NCBI GenBank assembly: GCA_964030475.1 | Contig: CAXIPT010000012.1 | Coordinates: 110,123 to 174,122, forward strand | Direction: 5' to 3' | Source: Tethya wilhelma | Taxonomy: Eukaryota > Porifera > Demospongiae > Tethyida > Tethyidae | DNA length: 64,000 bases | Shown: positions 55,500 through 64,000 of the stretch, piece after piece | Position numbering within the stretch: position 1 is the stretch's first letter | How the letters are laid out: each line of letters opens with the position of its first letter | The notes under the pieces: model-generated | What the model was told of the DNA's origin: nothing | Database searches by the model: none | Seen by the model: only the letters and a program-made list of their open reading frames with translations | Program-made: the position numbers and the translations under genes

Positions 55500-56640
55500 T
55501 GTGGCCAGGGAGGAGCTTGACTATATCTGAGGTCAAGTTGTGTTCTTACACAATGACATAGAGTATAATGGTCAGATAGCTGCTGAAATGCCTCTGCTAG
55601 TGGTGCAAGGTCATGGTCCAAGTCTCTTAGGGAGAAATTGGCCTCATCATGTTTGCCTGGATTGGTATTAGGTTTACAGTGCTTAGTGAGTCCCTGCAGA
55701 TGTTCTTTGAGAGGCATACTTCAGTTTTACAAGATGGTCTCGGAAAGATTCATGGTTTTGAAGCTAGTATTCAAGTGGATCCTAATGCAGCACCTTGTTT
55801 CTATCGAGCAAGAGATTGGTCCCATATGCTTTGAGCTAGGAGCATGGTTGACGAAGAGCAGCAATATCTGGTGAACAAAGAGACACTCGAGCCAGTTGAG
55901 AACTTCGAGTGAGCAGTGCCCATAGTCTTGGTTCTCAAGCAGGACAAGAAGAGTATCCACATCTGTGGAGATTTTCATAACCCCGATTCAAAGTTGGAAC
56001 AGTATCCCATTCCCAAAGTGCAAGATTTGTTTTCAAAGTTGGAAGGAGGCGAAAATTTTACAAAGCTGGATTTGAGTCAAGCTGACCACTGTTATCAATA
56101 CCCACAAGGGTTTTTTTCGATACACGAGGTTGATTGCCTCTCCACCCGGGATTTTCAAAAAAGTGATGGAGAATTTACTCCAAGGCATCCCCAGGGTTGT
56201 GGTCTACATTGATGACATTTTGGTCGTTCAGAAGTCAGAGGAAGAATACCTTAAAGCTTCAGAGGAGGTGTTGAGTAAGACTAGAGAGGGATAGAAGTGG
56301 GGGAAGTGTGAGATCATGAAGTCGTCAGTGAGCTATTTGGGGCATTGGATTGATGCAGAAGGATTGCATCCCCCCTCCTCAATCTGTGAAAGAGTTGAAA
56401 TCTTATCTTGGTTTGCCTTAATATTAAAGCAAGTTTTTGCCAAACCTGTCCACATTACATCCTCTGTATCGCTTGTTGAGGAAAGACACCTGATGGAAAT
56501 GGGGAGTGAGAGAGGAGGAAGCCTTTAACAAGTCTAAAGAATTGCTCACATCTCTAGTGCATTAGGACTCAACCCTGCCACTAACTCTAGCATGTGATGC
56601 CTCTCAACGTACAAGAAGCATAGCTGATAGGCCTCTCCGA
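55500..56640 (+). pseudogene. Gypsy protease end, reverse transcriptase and RNase H start
   Basis: In several frames: MPLLVVQGHGPSLLGRNWP (protease-RT junction), RHTSVLQDGLGKIHGFEASI, QVDPNAAPCFYRARDW, IVLVLKQDKKSIHICGDFHN, LEQYPIPKVQDLFSKLEGGE and NFTKLDLSQADHCYQY. Then VVVYIDDILVV (catalytic YIDD, about 56200), VSYLGHWIDAEGLHP, and LTLACDASQRT (first RNase H Asp). At least five frame changes or stops. In living elements this polyprotein copies the RNA genome into DNA. Confidence 0.8.
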
Positions 56641-56896
56641 ACCATCTGGCAATTTGTGCGACAAAACATTACCCACCCCGTTGGCAGAGGTTGAATGCAG
56701 CAGAAGAAAACTATTCACAGCTTTGAAAAAGGTCCCTCATGTGTGTTCAGGATCAAGCGATTCCATAACTATTTGTTTGGCATAACACTTTGCTTGGAAA
56801 ATTATTGCAGTTCCAGTTCAAGTGTCTGCCCGAATCAAGAGGTGGTCATTAATTGTTCCTGTCAGGTTACGAATACACTCTGACATTCCAGAACAC

Positions 56897-57750
56897 TACA
56901 GCACATGCCAATGCCAATCGATGCTCTTAGTCGGCGGCCTCTCCAAGTTTTGAACCTACGACCTCTGCACCTCCACCTGAGTTAGTTCTATTGGCAGAAC
57001 ATCTGGCCGATTGTCACCAGTTTCTGCAGACTACATTCGCTCGTAAACGAGTCATTACCCGACACTGTCAAAAGTACTACAGTATGTCCTATATGGCTAG
57101 CCGAAAAATTGTGACCCTGATTTAACTTCAGTTCACTCGAAGAAATTAGAGCTGTCTGTGTATGATGGCTACATTTTGTGGGGAAACAGTGTGATTGTTC
57201 CGAAGCCAGGAAGACTAGCTGTGTTACAGGAGCTTCATCATGGAGGAAAACCCTAGCCAGAATGTTTTGTCTGGTGGCCCAGTATGGATGTAGACATTGA
57301 GGAGTCAGTCTGTTTGTGCAGTTCATGTCAAGAAGTGCATTTTGCTCCTCCACCAGCACTGTTGCACCCTTGGAAATGGCAATGCACTTGGATTTCATGG
57401 GTCCGTTTTTGAGAAAGACATTCTTAATTTTGATTGATACCCACTCAAAGTGAGTTGAGACAATGGTTGTGCCCTCAACACCATCGACTGAAGAGCTTCG
57501 TACTCTTTTTGCTAAGTTTGGGTTGCCCGAGACGATTAACGGTTCTGGTTTTGTCAGCTAGTCAAGAGTTCAAGTCGTTTTTGAGAGTGAATGGCATAAA
57601 ACACATTACATCAGCTCCCTACCACCCAGTCTTGGCTGAGTACAGTTGGTTAAACAAGACCTCAAGAAAGTTACAGATGGCTTTGAACACTCGTCTAGCA
57701 AAGATTAGTATAGAATCACTCCACAGTCAACAATGTGAGTGCCTCCTTGT
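56897..57750 (+). repeat. 854-bp segment duplicated at 59654-60507
   Basis: Start tacagcacatgccaatgcca and end gtgagtgcctccttgt are at constant offset +2757 from the second copy, so there is no net indel. Encoded frames are the same on both strands. Confidence 0.9.
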
Positions 57751-58251
57751 CAGTTGATGTTTAACAGAAGTTTGAGGAGTCGTTTGAATTTGCTTCAACC
57801 GAATATTGCACAGAGAGTTGAAGGCAAACAGTTGAATCAGAAGAAGACTCATGATCGCTCATCACGAGTTCGTGAGTTTAAGATTGGAGATTCTGTTTTT
57901 GTTAAGAGTACGAGTGGCAGTCCGAACTGGCTGCCTGGTACTGTTGCTCAAGTCTCGGGACCTGTCTCTTTTGTTGTTCGTTTTGAGGATGGACGTGAGA
58001 GACGTTGTCATGTTGACCAAATTCGTGTTAGGTTTTGTGAAGCTAGTGTGACTGAGCCTCAGGTTGAGGCTGAGTTTGTTTTCCCAACTCCTGTCACTGA
58101 CCATGTTGCTGACACTAGGAGTGACTCTGAAGGTCCTGTTATTCTGCAAGAGGACGACACTAGTCTTGGTGAGCGAAGTGCTATTGTGCATGCTTACCCA
58201 AAGCGTGTCAGGAATCCGCCTACAAGGTTTGAACCTGGACTTACTAAATGA
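57000..58251 (+). pseudogene. Gypsy integrase and C-terminal domain
   Basis: The zinc-binding region reads LQELHHGGKP (with a stop) then FVWWPSMDVDIEESVCLCSS and CQEVHFAPPPALLHPWKW, keeping the two His and two Cys. The core is scattered over frames (KSFLRVNGIKHITSAPYHPV). The final frame 57739-58251 is intact for 170 residues: FKIGDSVFVKSTSGSPNWLP, GPVSFVVRFEDGRERRCHVD, ending PKRVRNPPTRFEPGLTK. The minus-strand 136-codon frame at 56988-57398 is a shadow. Confidence 0.8.
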
Positions 58252-58332
58252 CTTTTTTTGTTTTGTTTGTTGTGTTAACTTTTGTTAATTATGTTGAATT
58301 TTTTTGTTGTTGTTTTTGTTATCTTCCCTCTT

Positions 58333-58345
58333 AAGGAAAGGGGAA
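58333..58345 (+). promoter_or_regulatory. Polypurine tract of the gypsy element
   Basis: aaggaaaggggaa directly before the TG of the 3' LTR, the expected primer for plus-strand DNA synthesis. Confidence 0.7.
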
Positions 58346-58545
58346 TGTAGTAATGTAATGTAATTTCTACAAGTGACTGGTCATTAAATTATTGTGTGTT
58401 AATTGTTTTCGTCTGTTCTGGTATTTCCTGTTTCCTGAGTATTTAAGTGTGTGTGTATTTCCTTTCGTAGTTAGTTCACTGCAGTTGAAGTTTAAGCATA
58501 AAGTGAACAGTGTGAATGTGAACGTGCTGGGCTGGCGATACCACA
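58346..58545 (+). repeat. 3' LTR (200 bp, TG...CA)
   Basis: From tgtagtaatgtaatgtaatt to ggcgataccaca. Its last ~75 bases match the orphan LTR end at 45783-45856, which fixes the CA end. Confidence 0.7.
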
Positions 58546-59299
58546 GATAACAACATTGATCAAATCACCTTATGGTGGCATCACTGGCTATATTGCTGCT
58601 GGACAGTCAGATTAAGATGTACAATAATTCCTATGAATATATCTTCAGTACACTTCCTCCCCCTATGTTAGAGTAGTGATACTGTTTAGTTCCACAAGCA
58701 AAGTTTATCAGAATCAGGCTGACTGGCTCCGCTTTCTTCAGGTTTGAGAAAGTAAAAATCTCTCTCTGATGACAATAACCTACAAACAGAGCAAGCTTGA
58801 TATGCTTGAATGGATATATGTAACTTATGTGAGACATGAAGCCAACAGAATGAAGATTACTACATTGTTCAACCCATATACACCCCTAAGATGTAGGCTT
58901 GGGACATTTTTGTTTCAAGGCATATATAGCCATGAAACTTAGATAATCAGTTACCTAATACATATTGCTAAATAATATAACTCATAAAATCAGTGTCCAC
59001 TACTTACCTTTGCATATATATCTCAACAAATTTGACACTTTAGAATGATCTGCATGAAAAATTGAACAATCCAGGCCCTGTATCAGCATACTTTTGCGCT
59101 AGTCGGACCATTTAGTCTTCTGTCCAATACTTAAATACCTTAACTTCATTTATATGTAGTACTTTTAGCACCAAAGAAGGTTTTGCTCTTACTGAAGCTT
59201 CTTGTTTTCAGCATGTACATTCACTCACAAAAAGGAGCCATTTTGTGGTAACGCCCACTTACATCCAAAATAAAAACTTGGACGCGGATTTATGTGTGC
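58546..59299. other. Spacer, nothing recognised
   Basis: AT-rich, no frame above 70 codons with support, no terminal repeats seen. Confidence 0.4.
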
Positions 59300-59600
59300 A
59301 GTTCGACTGTCTTATTATTCTACTATCTTGCGCCCATTTTTCTCTGAGAGTGTTCACTTTCAGAAGCTGATTCTTGAACAAGTAAACTTTATTTTATTTT
59401 GGCATCGGTTATTCGTCTCTCTAGCCAAGTTGCTAGATACAAGATGAAAAGCACCTTCCCCATATGGCAGCCATTGATTTCTATACTCATGAATAATTCA
59501 TTAGCTAATTGGAAAATCACGTCGACGACCCTTTCTATACATAGAAGTGTGCGTTATTTAGAATTCACGTATTTTGTGACAAGTACAGATTCTGCTATTC
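59300..59600 (+). mobile_element. Partial RepA copy
   Basis: ttcactttcagaagctgatt and gttattcgtctctctagcc match the central part of RepA. Both ends are missing. Confidence 0.65.
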
Positions 59601-59653
59601 CCACTACTACTGGATACAAAACTTCTGTTTGCTTGGGTACATGCAAAAAATAA

Positions 59654-60690
59654 TACAGCACATGCCAATGCCAATCGATGCTCTTAGTCGGCGGCCTCTC
59701 CAAGTTTTGAACCTACGACCTCTGCACCTCCACCTGAGTTAGTTCTATTGGCAGAACATCTGGCCGATTGTCACCAGTTTCTGCAGACTACATTCGCTCG
59801 TAAACGAGTCATTACCCGACACTGTCAAAAGTACTACAGTATGTCCTATATGGCTAGCCGAAAAATTGTGACCCTGATTTAACTTCAGTTCACTCGAAGA
59901 AATTAGAGCTGTCTGTGTATGATGGCTACATTTTGTGGGGAAACAGTGTGATTGTTCCGAAGCCAGGAAGACTAGCTGTGTTACAGGAGCTTCATCATGG
60001 AGGAAAACCCTAGCCAGAATGTTTTGTCTGGTGGCCCAGTATGGATGTAGACATTGAGGAGTCAGTCTGTTTGTGCAGTTCATGTCAAGAAGTGCATTTT
60101 GCTCCTCCACCAGCACTGTTGCACCCTTGGAAATGGCAATGCACTTGGATTTCATGGGTCCGTTTTTGAGAAAGACATTCTTAATTTTGATTGATACCCA
60201 CTCAAAGTGAGTTGAGACAATGGTTGTGCCCTCAACACCATCGACTGAAGAGCTTCGTACTCTTTTTGCTAAGTTTGGGTTGCCCGAGACGATTAACGGT
60301 TCTGGTTTTGTCAGCTAGTCAAGAGTTCAAGTCGTTTTTGAGAGTGAATGGCATAAAACACATTACATCAGCTCCCTACCACCCAGTCTTGGCTGAGTAC
60401 AGTTGGTTAAACAAGACCTCAAGAAAGTTACAGATGGCTTTGAACACTCGTCTAGCAAAGATTAGTATAGAATCACTCCACAGTCAACAATGTGAGTGCC
60501 TCCTTGTATTGCCTAGAACTATTGCAAAAGTCGCGGGACCTGTCTCTTTTGTCGTTTAGTTGGAAGATGGACGTGAGAGACATTGTCATGTTGACCAAAT
60601 TTGTGTTAGGTCTAGAATGACTGAGCCTCAGGTCGAGCCTGAGTTTGTTTTCCCAACTGCTGACACTGCTTGTCTCAGGTAGGTTATAAG
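59654..60690 (+). pseudogene. Second gypsy integrase fragment
   Basis: 59654-60507 repeats 56897-57750. After the junction it continues with a diverged C-terminal part that skips about 180 bases (ARTIAKVAGPVSFVV-like text, then a stop, then EDGRERHCHVDQ and EFVFPTA in other frames) and fades by about 60690. So the duplicated block joins to a different gypsy tail. Confidence 0.75.
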
Positions 60691-61245
60691 GAAAGGTAGG
60701 GTAGATGCGAGTCAGGTGGTATTATGGGTCACCACCAACAATCAAGTTCAATACCGTACACTTAGTATAAGTATATATTAGGCATTTGAATTTTTTAACT
60801 CCGCAAGTGCAACTCTCTATCTAATTGAACGGCTAGAGCTTCAAAGTTCACAAATACTTTAATTGAGCTACTGGCACATGCTCCACTTTGCTCTCATTTG
60901 CACATGGTCTTTTAGTCTCATCCAGGATCCCCAGACATCTTACGACGAGTTCTTGAAAGTTTTCTGTGTGGTAAGTCAGTCACTGAGTCAGACCTAAAGT
61001 AGTTTGTCATACTTTAGGCCTACCTTTGCCCACTGAAGACTTGGGTTATGACAAGTGAGCCCGGGTGTCACCGAGTAGCCTATTTTTAAAACCGTTTTAT
61101 GAATAAAATTAATGTGTACCGGAGTACTGATTAACTGCAAAGGTCTATGTTTCATTCTCTGGAATGACTGGGTAGATTTGATGTCTTTTCTAGTAACAAG
61201 TGGTCAATCCTAACTAAAGAGCACTTCTTTTCTTTAACAGGAAAT
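60691..61245. other. Spacer upstream of the pogo-like frame
   Basis: No gene. A (tttctttaacag) acceptor-like site lies just before the ATG at 61244-61246. Confidence 0.35.
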
Positions 61246-62375
61246 GAATGTCAAGAGGAAACTGTGGACTGAGGAGAGCATGGTGGCTGCTACCAATAGT
61301 GTAATAATGAAAGACAACATGTCATTAAGAGAGGCATCGAGAGTATACAACATACCGTTTAAAACCCTCTGCAGTGGAAGTATTCAGCCTGGATGTTGCC
61401 CTGGTCCTCCTACCATTCTAACAGATGACAAAGAGGATTGCTTGGCTGCATACGTAGTTGAAATTGCTGACATGGGGTTTGGGTTGAGTCGTGACAGTGT
61501 AATGCATCTAGCATATAAGATAGTGGAGCGTTCACAGAGAAAGCATCCGTTTCATGACGAGAAAACGGGTAGAGCATGGCTTGACGGTTTCCGCAGAAGG
61601 CATACTATCTGATCACCCCAACCCCTTTTGTACTGTAGAGCCCTTTGCTCCAATCCAGAAACAATTCAAGACTTCTTCGGAAAGCTTAAAGCAGTTATGG
61701 CAAACTTAACTTGATTGCCAAGCCTATGCAAATATATAACTGTGACAAGACCAGTGTCAACATTGTACATAAACCAGGCAAAGTTTTGGCTCAACTTGGC
61801 CGGCACAGTGTATATGCAATCACATCTGTGGAGAAGGAAAAGACTCATACAATTTTAGCATGTGTTTCTGTCTCTGTATATATGATGATATATCCCTGGA
61901 TATAATGATGATATATCCACGGAAGAGACTACCACCTGAGAAACTTCGTGATGGTGCAGTGCCTAATACTCTTTTTGCCAACAGCGATAGTGGGTGGATG
62001 AATGCAGAGCTGTTCACGTCATGGTTTCAATGTTTGTTCAAAATATACCACCTATTCAGACCTGTATTGCTTATTTTGGATCACACATCTCAATAGAGCT
62101 GATTGAGTTAGCATGTTCTAATGGGATTCATTTGTTGTGTCTACCAGCCCACACAATTCACATCCTACAGCCACTTGACGTTGGTGTGTTTAAATCCTTC
62201 AAGGCTATTTTTTCTAAAGCTGCTGCTAAATACATTGCTGACAACCCTGGAAGGGTAAATCACGACTGACCTGTTGTAGGACAGGCTTGGCCTAAGTCTC
62301 ACACTGCTCTAAATGTCATGGCTGGATTTAAAAAGTGTTGCATTTACCCCATTAATCTGAGTGAGATTACCCGTG
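61244..62375 (+). pseudogene. Pogo-like (Tigger/Jerky-type) DDE transposase remnant
   Basis: The N-terminal HTH pair is intact: MNVKRKLWTEESMVAATNSV, MSLREASRVYNIPFKTL, GFGLSRDSVMHLAYKI and TGRAWLDGFRRRH (122 residues, 61244-61612). The DDE core continues in other frames: IYNCDKTSVNIVHKPGKVLA (first Asp), SDSGWMNAELFTSWF, PVLLILDHTS (second Asp), GIHLLCLPAHTIHILQPLD (third Asp), VGVFKSFKAIF and AGFKKCCIYPINLSEI. Frame changes near 61700, 61900 and 62060. CENP-B-type DNA-binding fold in the family. TA-flanked ends were not found. Confidence 0.8.
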
Positions 62376-62550
62376 CAAAAAATTATGTGCAATTGTATGC
62401 CATTTCCATATTTGCGTTCAATTGCGTTTATGTGCGCATTAGCGTTACAACCGCAAAATTGCGCAAACAAACGTATGCATGTAGCACAGCTGTAATTGCG
62501 TAAAAGCGTGTGCATAGTTAAAGGTAACTAGGCACATGCAAAGCATGGGT

Positions 62551-63546
62551 GGGGCGAGCCTGAGCGAGGTATGCATGTGTTGTGTGTTTACTATTGTATA
62601 CAAAGTGGGTAGGTGTGTAGGTGTGTAGGTGACAATAGAAGAGGTAGGGGTTACAGGGCAGGTGGAGCAACGATGAAACTCAATGGACTGCAAATATGTG
62701 TGGAATCATATCATTTTCAAATGAGTATCTTGTCGATCAAACAGTGGTGTGTGGGGATGACTTTGTTCTTGCTCTTGTCCTCGTTCCAGTGTTTGCTCTC
62801 TTTGAGTTGTAGATGCTCTTATGCACTGCTGACGGGTTCAATCTTCTTCCATTCTTTGCTCTCGCTGGTCTGGAGTCTCACATGCTCTCCTCTGCTGCTG
62901 GCTGCTCCTTTGCTGATCCAGTCGCTGCTCTGTCTGGTGTGGAGTCTCAAATGCTCTCCTTCGCTGTTGACTTATTCTGTCTTGCTCCAGTCGTTGCTCT
63001 GTCTGGTCTGGAGTCTCAGATGCTCTCCTCTGCTGCTGGCTCGTTCTGTCCTGCTCCAGTCGCTGCTCTCTCTGGTCTGGAGTCTGAGACACTCTCCTCT
63101 ACTGTTGACCTGTTCTGTCTTGCTCCAGTTGCTGCTCTCTCTGGTCTGGAGTCTCAGATGCTGCTGACGAGTTTTATCCTCACCGCTGAGCGACGTGCTC
63201 GGTCCCTTGCCCTTCGCTTTGCTTTTCTAACCTCTTTCTCTTCAGCTGTTTCATTAGTGCGGTGTTCTCGTTCACGTATTCTTCTTCTTTGCAGTTGAGC
63301 TTCTCGTTTTTGCGCAGCTAATGTAGAACTCATAGTTCATGATTCTTGCCAACTTTCAAACGTCCGACCGAGTCAGATTGATGGTTTTTCGCATGCGCTT
63401 ATATATATGGAATTTCGTTAAATTACAACATTTGCAATTTACTCTACATACGGCAATGCGCAAAAAGACGTACGGGACAGACAGACCGACAAACTGACAC
63501 GGCGAGCAGCCGACATGACTAAGTGGGGGCTTGCTTAGGCTCGCCC
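62551..63546. mobile_element. Inverted-repeat element (~1.0 kb) ending ggggcgagcct
   Basis: ggggcgagcctgagcgagg at 62551-62569 faces its inverse gcttgcttaggctcgcccc at 63528-63546. The right end also holds a gacagacagaccgacaaact tract. It contains the minus-strand repeat-coding frame below. Target duplication not resolved. Confidence 0.6.
62740..63334 (-). pseudogene. Coiled, Gln/Arg-rich protein start with 21-residue repeats
   Basis: ATG at 63334 opens MSSTLAAQKREAQLQRRRIR, arginine-rich, for about 58 codons to a stop near 63155. In the next frame the repeats ETPDQREQRLEQDRTSQQQR recur five to six times with a 63-base period (63165-62838) and end TLERGQEQEQSHPHTTV. Such 'ETPEQR..RL' repeats precede Helitron-like and related transposon proteins in invertebrates; that parallel is from memory. 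One frameshift separates head and repeats. No replication-initiator or helicase domain is present, so it is a fragment or a non-autonomous derivative. Confidence 0.5.
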
Positions 63547-64000
63547 CAATTATATGCTATTATTGTGGGCAACTTTGTACTGAAGCCCTGTGCGGTACTT
63601 ACACAGAAGCCACAGTTGACTTACTTCAAAGGGCTTGAATTACCTACACAGAAGCCAATATACTGCAATTTTGCTAGCTTATTTTGTTATGAATACAGTT
63701 TAGTATGTGAGTCCATAGTTTTTCTACTCTGGGTTATTATTATACTGGATCCTCCCTAAGACTTCGGCATTTGGAATTCAGTTTCTTCTGTTGGATTTTT
63801 TTCCACCTGCTGCTCTCAGCATCTGATTTTACTGGATATTTAAAGTTGACATGAGCTGGTGTGTGTGTGAAAGTGAGAGAGAGAGAGCAAATAGAGAAAT
63901 GATTCTTCACTGCTACACACTAAATAGTTGATACACATTCTAACATACCTCTAGTTGTTTTGAGTTTATATGCATCTAATAATCCCTTCTCTCCAGGGTT
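63547..64000. other. No gene recognised
   Basis: Short ag microsatellite near 63878. A direct repeat acacagaagccacagttgac / acacagaagccaatatactg occurs at 63601 and 63646. Nothing coding. Confidence 0.4.

Larger units (their letters stand above)
54126..58545 (+). mobile_element. Decayed Ty3/gypsy LTR retrotransposon, 5' LTR missing
   Basis: Order gag, protease, reverse transcriptase, RNase H, integrase, polypurine tract, 3' LTR on the plus strand. The 5' end is replaced by the LINE at about 54125. Stops and frame changes throughout. A 355-bp element interrupts gag. Confidence 0.8.

Noticed and set aside
56988..57398. 136-residue minus-strand protein, repeated at 59745-60155
   Set aside because: Exact antisense of the gypsy integrase zinc-binding region; the repeat is due to the 854-bp duplication.
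62813..63298. 161-codon plus-strand 'ALSGLESQMLSSAA' repeat protein
   Set aside because: Antisense of the ETPDQREQRLEQDR repeats, whose minus-strand reading fits known transposon protein heads better.

Overview
This is animal (metazoan) nuclear DNA, not bacterial. It is AT-rich and exon-sparse, with short GT-AG introns (about 60 to 170 bp) and a dense, nested load of transposable elements. The repeat families, the tiny introns and several lineage-type protein families (PD-(D/E)XK 'ETK...AQVIGYY' proteins, DUF927-like ATPases, DUF7869-like elements, Crypton/DUF3504 recombinases) fit an early-branching animal, most likely a sponge. That placement is inference. Six single 'n' characters (924, 15382, 16843, 26414, 34224, 39058) behave as collapsed assembly gaps. 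Every one sits at the edge of a repeat or duplication.

Layout. 0-5.4 kb: a decayed Crypton tyrosine recombinase (minus), a 391-bp CAGTGGCGGAT element, a foldback element, an orientation-switching satellite and the first copy of a composite repeat called RepA here. 5.7-7.7 kb: exons of an unknown minus-strand gene, a ~15-unit 82-bp minisatellite and a KDZ-like transposase tail. 8.07-9.61 kb: a five-exon plus-strand gene whose third intron is almost entirely a hAT-like element. 9.8-10.4 kb: CA-rich minisatellite. 11.5-12.1 kb: DUF927-like P-loop ATPase exon (minus). 12.1-15.4 kb: a nearly full-length but frameshifted LINE (ORF1, endonuclease, reverse transcriptase). 15.8-17.4 kb: a PD-(D/E)XK nuclease-like gene cut off by the same 82-bp satellite and a gap. 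18.4-24.1 kb: hAT remnant, inverted-repeat elements, a decayed 'FVIDEAHE' family copy, and a pseudogene with two in-frame stops. 24.3-27.6 kb: minus-strand exons with consistent splice phases, overlapping a ~1.07-kb tandem duplication across a gap. 29.8-32.1 kb: second DUF3504/Crypton-like remnant and a TTAA-flanked element.

33.5-42.7 kb: a DUF7869-like transposase-type pseudogene present as two inverted arms of identical length (1795 bp), both starting at assembly gaps, around a gene remnant and RepA copies. 42.8-54.1 kb: repeat field with a second CAGTGGCGGAT element, a 663-bp palindromic element, RepA copies, a gypsy LTR/leader fragment, a second DUF7869-like element carrying a two-level nested insertion, its duplicated 5' end, and a LINE 3' end. 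54.1-60.7 kb: a decayed Ty3/gypsy element (gag, protease/RT, integrase, polypurine tract, 3' LTR) plus an 854-bp duplicate of its integrase region. 61.2-63.5 kb: pogo-like transposase remnant and an inverted-repeat element carrying a repeat-rich reading frame.

Most recognisable proteins are mobile-element proteins and nearly all are broken. The best candidates for expressed genes are 8075-9614 (+), 15833-16740 (+, 3' end lost), 24363-25288 (-), 25419-26052 (-), 27228-27605 (-) and 36951-37787 (-). No pathway or operon logic links them. I found no CRISPR, tRNA, rRNA or prokaryotic features.
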